A DNA stretch of 64,000 nt, taken from positions 34,753,366-34,817,365 of the forward strand of contig CAIIXF020000001.1 of assembly GCA_903813345.2 (NCBI GenBank), in the 5' to 3' direction. A program made the position numbers and the translations under genes. Below, piece by piece: positions 13,401 through 28,400 of this stretch. The notes under the pieces were generated by a model. It did no database searches. It was not told where the DNA came from and saw only the letters and a program-made list of their open reading frames with translations. The first letter of the stretch is position 1, and the number at the start of each line of letters is the position of its first letter. This stretch comes from Owenia fusiformis. Taxonomy: Eukaryota; Annelida; Polychaeta; Sabellida; Oweniidae.

Positions 13401-16400
13401 TCTATACAATTTGAATGAAATCCGTCAACCAGTATTTGAGTCATTGCCCGGACACATGAACGGATGGACGAATGGCTTTTTTATATCCCCCTCGAACTTT
13501 GTTCGGTGGGATAATGAAATATCTCTTAATTTACAAGTTGTTGATGCTATAAAAATGTAACAATCCTTTCTCCATTGAACACTCTATCTACACCTAAAAA
13601 ATTAGTGGGTGGCATTTTTTGGGTCACCCTGTATCTTATACTCTAGTCATTTTGTTGGACTGCTTGGGTTATGGTGAGTTACTGAAAAGAGATTAATTTT
13701 CATTTTTCTCCATCCATAATGAGAAAACATAGAAACACTCTCAGATTACAATTCAATAAAGCATATGCAATTTTTAAGATAATCAGAAACGCTGCAGGTT
13801 TTTGAATTGCAAAAATGATTATACAGCTCAGTAGTATTTTCATTATGATTTATGTCACATAATGATTTCCCCTGATAATTGTTTCAATAGATAGACATGA
13901 TATCCAAACTGAAATCCATCTCATTTTTAGGCTGTTAACGGATGAGTTAGTTTCCATGTGGAAATTAAATATTGAAACAGCAGAGGGATTAAATGGAGTC
14001 TGGGATATATTGAAGACCCTTGGAATGAGCAACTGAGAAACCTAACATGGAGAAACATCAGGCCCGTAGCCGGGGAGGGGGGGGGTCATTTTAGAAACAA
14101 AATTGTCACAAGTGAACCCCCCTTGAATTTTTCAAAAAGTAAACCCCCCTTGCCAAATCCTGGCCCCGGGCCTGATCATTATGGTACAAATTAAGATTAA
14201 ATGCTATGAATAAATTAAATGACCTGTTTTATTTAATTTGTGTCAAAATACAATAAAGTGAAAAAATCAACTGCAAATAAAACTGGCTCATGATTTTGAT
14301 TAACTTACAAATGATACATCCAAAATGAAGAATTGTTCATTGCCCAATATATCACATATGTACATGGGTTTGAAAGTTTCATGGTGTCGGATTATGATAT
14401 CGGTACTTGAATGGTGAGGAGAGGGAGGTATAAAATACTATGTATTTTCATGTTGGATTATGATTTGGGATAGTTGGGGGTTGTTTTCCTTATGACTGGT
14501 GTACTCTTGGATGTATTCTTTTTCTTGCTGTGTTCTGTAACAATTTTTGGTACTTTCCAATCGACACTTGCGCATACATATTCTTCTTCCATTTGGGGAA
14601 ATGAGAAAAATGAACAGATTCATAAAGCTTGATTGGTATTATTTTTTGGTTTAAAAACAATAGTAAAACCAAACGGAGGTTAATTGCGTACAGAAGTATG
14701 GTGTTAAAACTGTATCAAAATTGGACATCTTATATTTATGTGATATCTCTAACACATAGAATAGCGTTTAGCAGAATACATACACAATCCATGTGATTTC
14801 ATACAAGGTTTGTTCGAGTTTGCACACTCTATGTTTGTAAAATCACACTTGTACATTCATATTTGTGTATGCATTGTTCAAAAATGACATTGAACAGGGT
14901 ACACAAGTCAAACAAATGCTTATGCGGCTCGCACAAACGTTTTTCCCTTCACAAACCATGATGTGCCGATCACAAACCTTGATGTACCGATCACACACCT
15001 TGATGTAACATAAATTGCTTTCTAGAGATGTTCGAGATTTTTTTCTAAATCTCGCGTAACTTTTGCACTGAACGAAATAACACATCAGCGCGGCAAAAAG
15101 ATAAAAAGATCTAGTTTGTAGTTTCTCAATAAATGGCCACATTGTATACTTTTTGTAAATGGTTACTAGGAGCAAGGTGCCCAAATAAAGTTAAATTACA
15201 TATTTTTAATTTAAAATTCATTTTATAACATTTCAACGAAGGGCGCCATATTGTAGAAACCAGGATGTAAATATCACGTGAATTAATATCTCCTACCCTA
15301 TGTGAAGTGCAACTTGTTTGTGACAGCCTATGTGAGCAGGAACCATCCTATGCGAGTTTGAACTCAATGCGTGTGTAAAATTGACATGTTCATTCGAAAT
15401 TTACTTTGATCCATGTGTAATTCTTTCAGTATTCTTTGCAACTTATAACACAATCCGTGTGACATTTCAACATTGCTTTTGGATTTTTGGAAAGTGATTG
15501 GAGTTAGTGCTAACTCTTTGTGTGACACTTGATACAACCAGTGCGTGTGTGAATGAAAATAAGTTATGTAAGAAAATTAACTGTTGGTATAACATGGATT
15601 GAAAATGCCATACGATGATGCGAGTTTCGCATATAATTATGCATATCTCGCATAGTATGATGCGAGTTTCGAATCATACAGAAGGGCCATCATACATGAG
15701 GAAAATACAGCTAAGAGTTCCTTTCTGTTATGTGTCCAGGCATAATTGGGTAATGGACATGACAGTTAATGCTACTTGGGAAATCAGCTTTCTAGTAAAG
15801 TGATATATATTTCAGTAATACAAATGCAATATCTGCCACTGGAATAAGGAAATAGCTGATGGATGAGCCTGTTGCTTTTGTGGAATTTCAGGTGTATATA
15901 GGGTGTCTCAAAAAAATGTACCCAAAAGTATATCAACACCATAGACAAACCAATTAATATTTTCAGACATTTTTTGTATGGTCTTGTAGATAAAAGATGA
16001 AAGTTTTTTCCCCTATATACCGTAGACGCCTTTAAGTACGCGAGTGCAATATTACGCGCATTGTGTATGTTAGGATTAAGCGGTGTTTTTATTTACGCGG
16101 GAACTACCCTTGCAAAAAATTAAATCGACCTTGTCATAATTAGTCCTAAAATTACCTGCTCGTTGTAACTAAGCCAATTAACAATAAAGAAATAAACTAC
16201 ATGTAGTTTGAGTGAGTTTGTTATTGCTCTTTGTCAACGTTTGCATACTCCCCTGAAAAGCGTGCCAAAATTGCAAGGTTAGTTGTTCATTTCTTTTCGT
16301 TTTCAAATGTAAAACCTACACACATTATTTTTGTTATGCAAATGGCGGAGTAATACAGTACTGACGGTACTGTTTACTAACAAAACCACGTGTGAAGTGT

Positions 16401-19400
16401 ACAAACAATAAACAAATCCCTGGCTCATTCGTTGTTATGTTTTTAACACAGACCCGGGGGGTTGTATCTGTATTTACGGTATGAATGTGTATTTTCAGCT
16501 GGTATTCAAGTGAAGTACTACGAGTAATTAGTACTAATTACATGTATTATAACATTGGAGTGTACCCCCTGATCAATCTGCCGAACTACTTTCTTATTAT
16601 TAATTCAAAATGGCGGATCATAAATTATCGAAAACTCGTGAAGTTTTTCGAACTCTTTTGCAATTTCGTTCCATTAATTGATTGAATTTATATAGTATTA
16701 GCTGTAGATGGATTCATAATGTTTATCTGACGCCTTAAATGAACTTGAGAGTGAATAACTTAGGACGAGAACATCAATATCAAGACGAATAGAGGTAAAA
16801 CTTTTATTTTTTTCAAAAATTTTCAAAACATGAACAAAACAATTTTATTTCATGATTGTTTTAACTGAGCTTGCTTTAATTTAGCTTGTTTTTTATTTTG
16901 CGCTAATTCCTCTCCCGCGTAATGCGCATAATTAAAACACAGTTTTCAGTTTTGCCTTTTTGATACTATAACCCGTTACCTTTTACACCACATATTCAAT
17001 GTAACCTCATATTTCGATGACAGTCTGTATCCTTACTACTACATTGTTCATCACATTTGATATTTCTTGTGGAATGTTTTGATTTCTGTTCGGATGCTGG
17101 TCTTAAGTTGTTCCAGGTCTCTTAGCTTGGATTTAGCATAAAAATGGTCCTTCAAATAGCCTCGGAGAAAAAAGTATGGGCCGTCAAATATGAAGAATAG
17201 GGAGGCCCTCACATTGTGTTAGAACCCCCTTATACAGAGAGGTCAGAGGTTCAAGAAACTGCATTGGTTGGGATTCCAGTGTAGCCTTTGTTGTGTGTAT
17301 CAATTTGAGACCACTGTGTTTTCATTTGGATATCATTTGGTATCCAGGCTAGCCTGCCTAACTCTGGAAGGTAACTCCTGAATCATTTGCCAATAATTGA
17401 CCTGATTATCTGTGTTTGTTCTGCCATCGTCATCCTCAAACATCTTTCTCTGTGGCTATTTGAAGGAGTGTTTTAATGCTTATTCAAAGCAAAAAGACCT
17501 AGAACAACTTAAGGGCAACATACAAAGAGAAATCCAAAACATTCCACAGGAATTATTATCAAATATGATGAACAATGTAGCAGTACGGATACAGGCTGTC
17601 ATCAAAATATGAGGTTACATCGATTATGTGGTGTAAAGGTAAAGGTTTAAAGCATCAAAAAGACAAGACTGAAATAAAAATTGTGTATTGGGGGGAAAAC
17701 TTTCATGTTTTGGCTACATGACCATGCAAAAAATGTCTGAAAATATTGATTAGTTTGTCTGTGCTCTTGATATACTTTTGGGTACATTTTTTGAGACACC
17801 CTGTATACGTTTTAGAGTAAAGGATCTGTACATAATGTACCTGAAGGTGCCCCAAAAGGTTTCATTGAAAATAATATGGAAATAGTTACTTTTATCAATT
17901 ATGAACACATCAAAAATGAAATTAGGTCATTTGGATTAAAACTAAGGTCATTCAGTGCATTTAAGTTTGACAACACAAATCATTCTAAATATCATTTTAG
18001 GGGTATGTTAGTCTTCAATCATGATCATTTTAAGTTTGTTGACCATTCCTCAATCGATATATCAGAACATTGTTAAGGTAGAACACAAAGGGCAACATAT
18101 TGAAAACACATATCATAAAAAAACTAAAAACTTAATATATCTTTTGAAAAAATGAACCTTAATAAATGTGTTCTCAACAATAGTACCATGATCATCTCAG
18201 TTGATATACAGTAGGCATTCAACCTAGAGGGTATATTAAAATATCATTAAGGTGGGTCACAAATGGCAACAAACTGAAAACACAAATCATAAAATAAACC
18301 CTAAAAATAATACATCATATGGTAAAATGAACCTTGTTAAGTGTGTTCTAAACAAGTACCATGTTAGTACCATGATCACCCTTATTGTGAATACTGTAGC
18401 TTTAACCTAGGTATTCAACCTAGATACTATTATACATGTCAAAACATCATTAAAGATAGAACACAAAGATAGGAAGAACACAAAGAGCAACAGTTGAAAA
18501 TACAAAACCTAATTTCAAGCTAAATCTAGTTGAGACTTTCCATTGCATTATGTTTTCATTTGGCATTGTCAAAGAAATGATAGATGACATAATGGTCTTA
18601 GTTTATTTCATATGAACACTTTAACAAGCAATATTGACAATGCCAAATGAAAACATAATGCAATGGAAAGTCTCAACTAGATTTAGCTTATATCTTTCAC
18701 CTTATTTATTGGACACCCTGTACATTCAAACAGATGACTATACGAAACATATTTTTTCGATTATCAGGCTCATTGCTCACATATCACATGTTCTAATACA
18801 GGGTGGGTCAAAAAATGCAAATCATAATTTGCATACCAAATGAAACTTGAGGTTGTTATCTAGCCATGGATCATGAATTATACACTTTTACTTGAATAAA
18901 ATATGTCACAAGAGTCTCACTTAAACATTTGGTGTGCCATGAGAAATAAGCATAATTTGCAAAATGTTCCTGAACTGATACGGCCTGATGATCACCAAGC
19001 TAATAGCCCTGATGCAAACCCCAGTGAGATCAAATATAATCCAAGTTGAAGGACTTGTTACACTATATTATTACTAAGAACCCCTGGCACTACTTAACTG
19101 CAAAATTTGGGGTATGTAGGTTGGAAAATAAAAAAGTTGTAGTGTCTTGTAAAAAAAGTGGCGTTTTTTTGGCCCACCCTGTAGTATACCCCATGAACAG
19201 ATTTTTGAAAAAAATATTTTAAGATACCGGTGATTTAATTGCTTTATTGCAAATGACACATGTTTTCTTTGATCTTGTTAGAGTCCATTTCACTGTTTTA
19301 TTGCGTCAGTAGAACCCCAAAAATAAGAAATCGGGAGACCACTGTGCAATAATATATGGAAAAGTATATTCATATTGTACATGAATGGCATTTGTGTATT

Positions 19401-22400
19401 TCAGATTTTTTAGTTTTTTGTGCAATAAGCCTGTGCCCTCTTGTAAATTGAAGAATTTCAGCCATGTTAATTTTATTGAAAATAACATGGCAGAGAAGCA
19501 TCCAAATATTAGAGGCCACACACTTTTTAAGCCAATCTAGAAACAATCCAAGATATACAAATGTCATTCATGTACAATAGGAATATATTTTCCATATATT
19601 ATTGCATAATGATATTTTGATTTCTTAATTTTTAGGGTTTACTGACGCAATTAAACAGTGAAATGAACTCTATCATTGAAAATTGAATACATGTCTGTTT
19701 AGAGGTTTGAACATGGTGCTCAGAATTATCTATGGGAACCCAGGTTGGATGTCTCTGTGGCGTAATACGTTGACACAATCGTTATAGTAAATGACAGAGT
19801 TTGTTGGAAGGTTCAGTTCAGAATGTCTTTCCAAATAAGATTTTCTATTTTTGTAGAAGGTTCTATGTTGCACATACCTTAAGCAATACATTCAAGGCAG
19901 AATGGATTCTTGACTATAATGGCAATTTCAATATGGCCTCCTTTTTAAAACTAAAATTTTTGCTATACTTTCATATTGTGTATCTCCCACACTTAGGACC
20001 CTCTCTTATTTCATGTTTGAACCAGAACAACGGCAACGCCAAAGCGTAGCGAATCCCATCGAACAGAATGGCTGGCATTTTTACAAACGAAGCGCAAATA
20101 TCATAAAACAACACACCAGAAAGGCCACCATTTTCAAAATGGTTGCTCACTAGCCAAGTTGTCATCAGAAGAAATAATATGCTTTTAAGTAGCCACCTCT
20201 AAAATTTTTTGAAAAATCGCACACGTAAAAATGGTGGCCATTTTTCAAAATGGCCGACTACTCCCCAAAGTTTTATTAGACAATGTGCCATGCTTAAAGT
20301 ATTCACATATCAAATATGAACAAAATCGCTCCACTACTTTTCGAGTTATAGTAAAATACGTTAAAATGGCGGCCAGTTTTCAAAATTGTTTTCAAAATGG
20401 CCGCCTTCTACCAAAAGTGTCATAGGACAGTGTGCCATGCTTATAGTATTCACATACCAAATATGAACAAAATCGCTCCACTACTTTTCGAGTTATAGTA
20501 AAATACATTAAAATGGTGGCCATTTTTCAAAATTGTTTTCAAAATGGCCGCCTTCTACCAAAAGTGTCATAGGACAGTGTGCCATGCTTATAGTATTCAC
20601 ATACCAAATATGAACAAAATCGCTCCACTACTTTTCGAGTTATAGTAAAATACGTTAAAATGGCGGCCATTTTTCAAAATGGCCGCCTTCTACCAAAAGT
20701 GTCTTTAGACAGTGTGCAATGCTTATAGTATTCACACACCAAATATGAACAAAATCGCTCCACTATTTTTTGAGTTACAGCAAAAATCGTAAAATGACGA
20801 GTAAAGGCCGCCATTTTTCAAGATGGCTGCCATGTGCTTTTTAATATCTACATTTGTAGCATTATTAATGTCCTTTATACTTTTTTTACATTTAAAACAT
20901 ATTGCTATTACAGTTTTACATATTGCACCTAAATTACTGTAAAATCGTCACTAAAATGGCCGCCATTTTGAAATGAGCGGCCATTTTGAAAATCGGCTTT
21001 CGAGCAGAACTTCTACCCCCATAGGGTATATGTGTACGAAATATGAACATGAACAAAATCGGGCCAACGGTATTTGAGTTATTGCCCGGACGGACGGACA
21101 GGCGGATGGACGGACGGACGGACGGACGGACGGACGGACGGACGTACAGACGGACGGACAGACGGAGGCGTTCCCTATATCCCACCAAACTTCGTTCGAT
21201 GGGATAATTATAAAATAGTGTCAATACTTAACAATAAAGGTAAATTCAGAGGGGGTCTGGTTTGTGGAAGTACCTCAATCTGTCAATGAATGGAGAAGGT
21301 TATTCACTGTTTACAACAAAAACACAATAGGGTGTCTTTCAATACAATAGGATTACTAACTATTCATGCATGAAAGGCACATGAAATGAAGCTTAGTAGA
21401 TTAGGACACATTGTAGTTCTTATAGACAGGTTCCAATTTCAGAATATCTCAAGGGAAAGGGTTTTTGAGGCATTTTTTAGAAAAAGCAACAGACCTATTT
21501 CTTCTGGATCAGTTTTTCATGCTGATAAAGATATTAAAAGATGACAGCTCAACGGGGTGGTCACGACAATGAATTTTAGCGTTTTTACCCCCCTAGGAAA
21601 ATATTCTAGGGGGTACTATGAAACTAGTTCATAACTCAAAGGATATATAAACTATTGTTCTGAGTTCTACAGCATACATTCTTAGTACAGAGATGAATAC
21701 TACCCTAAAGTTATAGGTTGATATCTTTGTTGGTTTCGGAAAAATACAATTAATTAGAAAAAAATATGCAATTTTTGTCATTTTTTTCTTGCTTATTTTA
21801 TATTTGTAGCTTCAAGCAAAATATGATAACTTAAACAGCTCAAAGTAGTATTCTAACAACATTCCCGAGCTATGTGTGATATTGTAATACATCTATTATA
21901 GTGATGAAGTACTATTTTGTAATTTTAATATGACTTTATAGTGCCCTACCCCTGGTAAATAGAAGAAAGTTGGTGTGGTTTTCTTCTGGTTTTATAACAT
22001 TTTATTGTCTTCTTAGTTGAAGATACAATCAATTCTGTCAGTTAACCATGAGAAGCTTTACAATGGTTAACTATTCCCATGAATAGAGGGTTGGGACCTC
22101 AAAAATACTGTTAAGTGGCATCCTTGGGCAACCCTCTTCAGAGCATTTTCCTTATACTCCGATAAAATCTGCAGGGGATACTATAAGAAACCTATATATC
22201 TAAGATACTAATGAAGATACTGAATTCAAATTTTCAGGATTTGGTCCTGGTATGATAGGTAATCTGTATGACAAAAATGAGAAAAAGAAAAAACTCTGTT
22301 GCCATAGTAACACGAATACGACACTATTTGTTTCCTAAGAAATGTGTTTTAAGAGGTTTTGTCATTCTCTTCATATTTTTAATTCTAAATATGTCTACAA

Positions 22401-25400
22401 TGTGGGATGATTAAAATTATGGTAAAGTAATCTTTTCTATTGTTCTATTGTTCTCTAAAACAGAAGTTGCTAGGGCGACACATAGATCATATAAAAAATC
22501 CTGAGATGATCGCTCTATTTGTCAGGAAATTAAAATGGAAACTGAAAAATGAGTTTCTTCCTACTGAATAGCAATTTGGTAGACCATGGCTGACACGCAC
22601 AAGAGAAAACGCCTATCGTTCTATGTCATTTTGTTGTTATTTTTATTTATTTATCGTGCTCTGGGACTTATAACACCTAATGCCGAATCTTTTCAAACTG
22701 CAAAGGAAGGCAAGATTTTAATAATGAACATTCATATATCTCAACAAATATGGCCTAAGATTTGGACAATGATGATGAAACTCTGAGGGAAAATTAGACG
22801 AAACATTAATGTGAGTGGTCCAAAAATAACACTTACATGTTTTGAAAAAGTTATGCTCTCGGGTGAATCAGTGCTAATTTAAGGATAGTCTGAATCAGGT
22901 GAATTTTTTAACCTAATTGTACTCCTCCCCCAAAACCCCCAAATTTTGACAATTGTCGAAAAGTGGCAAACAACAATTAAACAAACATCATTAAAGTTCA
23001 ATATGGCTATTTCACTTCTATGTCATAAAGATGTGGTACGATCTCAGGTCAATCAATAAAGTTCACAAGTGACACTCTATCTTATGAAGAAAATATTATT
23101 GTATTTGAAGACATGTCAAAAATTTGGTGGAAATAATTTTGTCACTCCTGATTTGACTTTGAAAGGTTCAGGTAAGTAATCACAAATAATTTCAGACAGT
23201 TATATCTTTGATTATGACTATTTTCTGACCATGAAGACAGGTATACAGGGATAATTAAGTCAATCGGACTCAGAGATATTTCACTAGCAATCAACCCATC
23301 AATATATTTTTTCAAAGTTGTTGACCTCATTTTCACCAAAAATGCCATCATTTTAACAATGTTAACAATTCGGTGTCTTTAAAGTCCCTGGAGCAATCCA
23401 CTTTTCCTCTTAGGAAATAGAACATGTCTCAAAGCATATTCTAATTATGCATTCGACAATATAATTAAAGGTTGCATCTTTGGTAAAAATTAGGTCAACA
23501 TTTTTAGTAAAAAGTATGTTGATTGGGCCATTCCCTTTAATATCACTTAGGTCTGATTTCAATCATTATATTTACTTTTCTTGAAGATAATGAATAGATC
23601 TAAAAGATATACCCATGTTTATGGTCAGAAAATATTCATAATTCAAGTTAGAATTGTCTGAAGTTGTTTGCGATAACCTACATGCTCCTTTATAACATTA
23701 TTATGTAAATACAGTAGAACCTGTGTAAGTGGAACACTCTCCGTTCTGCCACAAAGCGTTCCACTTAGAAGGTGTTCCACTTATGGAGGTTTTGGGTTCG
23801 CAGGGAACATACAAGATCAAATATAGGATTTATATGTATCATTGGAAATATGATTCTCCCTTCATTACAGGGCAGGTATATACCATTAATAATCCATTTA
23901 TTTTACTCAAAAAGGTATCTGACATTCTTAATCCTCCTCATTCTGCCAAAAATGTTTTCTGACATTCTTAATCCTCCTAATTGTGCCAGTCTCGGGTACA
24001 AAGATAAGGCAATTAAGTTTTAAAGACTTGTTCCTACTGCTAATAATTCAATTGTTTTTAAATGACATTTTTAATCTTACTTATTAAGTTTGAAACAAAC
24101 AGCAAGGGATATTAATTAGTGGTAGCATCACGGGTCCAGTTCTACAGGAGGTTAATCAAATTTTCTGAATGATAATCTTATAAAATCCTAATTTGCTGAT
24201 TATCAAATTAATTATTGGTTGCATCACATGTTGACCTCTACAGGAGGTTAATCCATTAAAATCCATTTAAGTCCTAATTTGCCAATTATCATAGTATTAC
24301 CTGTTTTCATACCCAGATATCATTGAAGGAGATTAATCCTGTTTACATATATCAATATTGAAATCTATGGAAATTGACTGTTCCACTTAGCAGGTTAATT
24401 TTTCAATATGGGGTGTTCACTGTTCAAGTTTGGAGGTGTTCCACTTACAGAGGTTCAATTAACATTAAGTCAATGGGTTTTTAAAACAGGACTTTGAAAA
24501 GGCGTTCCACTTAGCAGGTTCTACTGTACATTACTTGTGCATGATGACCACCATAGTCTAGTTGCTCAAATGAGATCAATTGATGATGATAATGTTTAGA
24601 CTTTATGTCAATGTCCAGACTGTATGCCAACCTCTATAGTATGTGATTACACTAGATTTCATTATGATACATGTACTAAATTGAAAACTTACATATAAAA
24701 TATCTTAAGTCCTATATTCTAGTAATAAATGAATTAGAATGTCACCTAACATTTGATGATGGTATGAATTTATTGATTTGGTGTCTATCAATACACGTTT
24801 CTAACTTAATGCTGCAAAATGATAAAATTCACCACATCCACTTTCTTCAATTTTCCAGGGGTAGGGCACTATAAAGTCATATTAAAATTACAAAATAGTA
24901 CTTCATAACTAAAATAGATGTATTACAATACCACACATAGCTTGGAAATGTTTTTAGAATACTACTATGAGCTGTTAAAGCTGTCATATTGTGCTTGAAG
25001 CTACAAATATAAAATTGGCAAGACAAAAATTGTGTATCTTTTTCCTGTTTTTTGTATTTTTCTGAGACCAATAAGGGTATCAACCTATAACTTTAGGATA
25101 GTATTCATATTTGTACTAGCAATGTATGGTGTACAACTCAGAACAATAGCTCATATATCCTTTGAGTTATGAACTAGTTTCATAGTACCCCCTAGAATAT
25201 TTTCCTAGGGGGGTAAAAATGCCCAAATTTAGTGTCGTGACCACCCCGTTGAGCTGTCATCTTTTAATATCTTTATCAGCATGAGAAACTGATCTAGTAA
25301 AAATAGGTCTGTTGCTTTTTCTAAAAAATGCCTCAAAAACTTGAATTATTTGAATTGGAACCTGTCTATTATATTGACAAGTGAAATTACAAAACTCAAA

Positions 25401-28400
25401 AATTAATCAAGGTTCTGTGAAAATATGTCAAAATTACTCATTTGAGGAGTCAACATGACATGGGAATCACTGTTAAAAACACCTTTTTACCATATTTTCC
25501 ACACTATTTCAAATATTCAAATAAAAATAATTTTGGAATTCCATTTTACCCTTTTCAATAATTCTTATAGTTCTTATAGGTACACTAATAGGTACGGATC
25601 CTTTACATACCAGAGTCAGATTAAGGTGAAATCTATATTCTAGTCTATCTTGAACCATACTTAAATCTTGATTCACAAGGTTAACGTCATTCTCCTTCAT
25701 TCTGTAGTACAAGTGGAACGTGATCATGTCATCCTCTGTTAAGACATTAATTAAAAATATACGAATCGACAAATACTCACAGTCGGCAGCAGTAAAATTA
25801 GGCAGGGAATCATAACTTTTTTCTTGTGTCATAATATCCGTCATGATGCCAATGTAATAGGCGAAGGGTGTTGTTCTGAGGCCTTTCACTATGACATCAC
25901 TTAAGTGAAAAGGATAAAGCATCAGGTGTTCCCGACTGTATTGTAGCAGACCCTCATAGTATTTTTTCTCGTCCTTGCGTACATGGCGAACTAAAATTAA
26001 ATGAAGTCAAATTGTAGATTCTACATACAGGTAAAACATATAATCTATATGAATTGGCAAACAAATAAACAAACTCTGTGAAATTCAATTTCTCGATCAA
26101 ACACTTACTAACATGTTATATGTGGTTGGATATTGGAGGTTGGAGTGTCATTTATCTCATAAGATTAAAATGTGAAAGAACAAATACCAAAAACTTTGAG
26201 ATTTTTCTTTATTAAGGTGCCATGGAAGTTAACAGGAAATGACGAAACAGGAAGTGAATTTTTTTTTGCATTTTTGGACATTTTTTGAACAAAGATAACA
26301 GAGTTCTGGTTTGACCTCCAGTCAATTTAACTATTTCCACATATCATTTACATGACCAGGATCACAATGCGCATGGTCAGAATGACCCTAAACATGATGA
26401 AATAACCTTTTTAGCCCTTTGAAAGTGTGACTGAAAAAAGCTAAAAGTAGGAGCGTAGGGAAGGTCACTGAACAGAATCTTTTGAATTTTTCAGAAAATG
26501 TGCCCAATATAATGCTCTAACTAATACAATCTTTGAAATTTTAGAAAATTGTCTTAAACAAAAATGGCGGTCATAAAAAGGAAAATAGATCGCTTTTCAA
26601 ATCAGTTTTTTCATTTTTTTTCTTTTCCTATGAATGATATCAAATTTTCAAAGATTGTATCATTTAGAGCAATATATTGGGCACATTTTCTGAAAAATTC
26701 AAAAGATTCTGTTCAGTGACCTTTCCTACCCTCCTACTTTTAGCTATTTTTCAGTCACATTTTCATAGGGCTGAAAACGTTATTTCATCATGTTTAGGGT
26801 CATTCTGACCATGAACATTGTGATCCTGGACCTGTAAATGGTATTTGGAACTAGTTGAATTGACTGGAGTTCAAAAACAGAACTCTGTTATCTTTGTTCA
26901 AAAAATGTTTAAAAATGCCAAAAAAATTGTCACTTCCTGTTTTGTCATTTCCTGTTAAGTTCCATAGCACCTTAATCAATTTATTTCAAATTCATTTTTC
27001 ATTTTGTGCCATTTCATACAATAAAAATTGAACACAGTCAACCAATTTAACATTCATGTTGAACTTTGAGATGCATCTCTAGTTAATATTACAAGCATGT
27101 GAAAAAATTACATAGTGTGGTTGATACATATTCAAGGCATTGAAGAACTCAATGTTGATCAGCATTGTAGAACTTCAGATGGAGCATCTCAACATTCTTC
27201 ACCAATCAAACCCTAGCTCTTCAATTTAACTGGAGACTGACACACACTAATACACAAGTGGACAAGTGGATTAGGAAATCAATCTCCAGATGACACCTAC
27301 CTAGATTGCCTTTGTAACGCAGCTGATTTTTCACACTAAAATTAACCACCGCCCTCTCGTATTCTCTCTGTGAGTTGCCTAGCGACTGAAATAATTACAA
27401 AATGTTAAATGTCAATTTTAATCTCGATATTCTGGTTTGTTTCCACAGCAATGATCATAGACTTTCCTCTTATCAAATTCTGTTACAATTAATGGAATGC
27501 TTTGTTGCACATGTCAAGAGGGGAATGTAAATATCTGTACTGTACAGTAAATGGTTAGGGCGGGATACACATGAATACATTAGCTATATTTAAACAGGAT
27601 CTTTCATTTTTTGTAGAATATACTGAACATGAAAAGCTTGGTTGACTTTCAGAAGAAGTGAGTAGCTCCCATAATTCTTTGGTATTAGGTGATTCCCCTT
27701 AGCTTTCCCTTCAAGCCTTATATGGATCTATCACATGTATACCGCGTGACCCAATACCAATACTTAACTTTGGGAGATCTACCCCCTGGTTGACATACAA
27801 GTCAGAACTATTTTCTGTTGAGTCAAATATCTCTACAGCCTATATTGGGCTTATTAACTTCTTGTTTCATATCGCATGGATTGTTATGAAATCAAATTCA
27901 ATGTACAAACTTCTAATTTTAAAGAGGCTCTATGCCATAGGATAGCACAATCAAGACCCCTCTGGCATATTGAGTTTCACCACATATTCACAGATCTATT
28001 TACCATAGAAAAAGTACCCAATCCCCCTCTTTCAGTGTAAATTTTGTGATTGTGCTGGCCGATCTAATTATTTTTGCGGAAATTAATTCAATCTGAAGTT
28101 TGAATATACCGGGAAAGTCCTCCTGTCGTTGAATTTGTTTATCATGAACCTGATTGGCTACCTGGTTCAAGGCGCTTGTGTGACTCAATGGGAACTCCCC
28201 TCGCTAGCCGAGGAATCGATTGTGTTTAATTCTGGAGGTTGGTTGTTCTGTTGATTATTTCAATATTTCGGCAATAATATATCCAAAAGTTATTCTCAAG
28301 ATATATCCATGATATGTGAGATATTACATGAGCAATAACAATAGGACATCATTGATTGTCTGAGGGAGAAACCTATGGTATAATGCATCTTTAAATGACT

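Larger units (their letters stand above)
15899..17805. mobile_element. Mariner-type element with inverted transposase tails
   Basis: Terminal inverted repeats of ~110 bp start (CA)GGGTGTCTCAAAAAA and are flanked by TA. The interior contains two inverted copies of the 3' end of a transposase frame: plus strand 17430-17612 (GYLKE, DLEQLKGNIQREIQNIPQEL, VRIQAVI) and minus strand about 17160-17008. The CDFFLWGYLKE...IPQE pattern is typical of IS630/Tc1/mariner transposase C termini. The region 16019-16480, rich in TTACGCG words, seems to be a further insertion. Confidence 0.7.
21420..25371. mobile_element. 3.9-kb foldback element with TTA target duplication
   Basis: Element 21423-25368 has arms of 500 bp or more: left TAGACAGGTTCCAATTTCAG, right complement ending CCTGTCTA. 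The arms hold AGCTCAACGGGGTGGTCACG and a CCCCCCTAGGAAAATATTC block. TTA flanks both sides, and the equivalent site in T2 copy 1 (~10391) is unoccupied. A TTA duplication fits PIF/Harbinger-type elements, but no transposase was recognised. It contains a pogo-like MITE at 23712. Confidence 0.75.
17819..25604. mobile_element. Element 'T2' copy 2, enlarged by nested insertions
   Basis: Ends AAAGGATCTGTACATAATGT and GGTACGGATCCTTT match copy 1 at 7365-10652. Subtracting the helentron (20022-21204), the 3.9-kb foldback (21423-25368) and the smaller elements at 18799 and 19280 leaves about 1.9 kb collinear with copy 1. No transposase is visible. Confidence 0.7.

Noticed and set aside
14843-15184. 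113-codon minus-strand ORF as a gene
   Set aside because: It lies wholly in mobile element E, recurs in copy 2 (around 59926-60213), and shows only short internal repeats.
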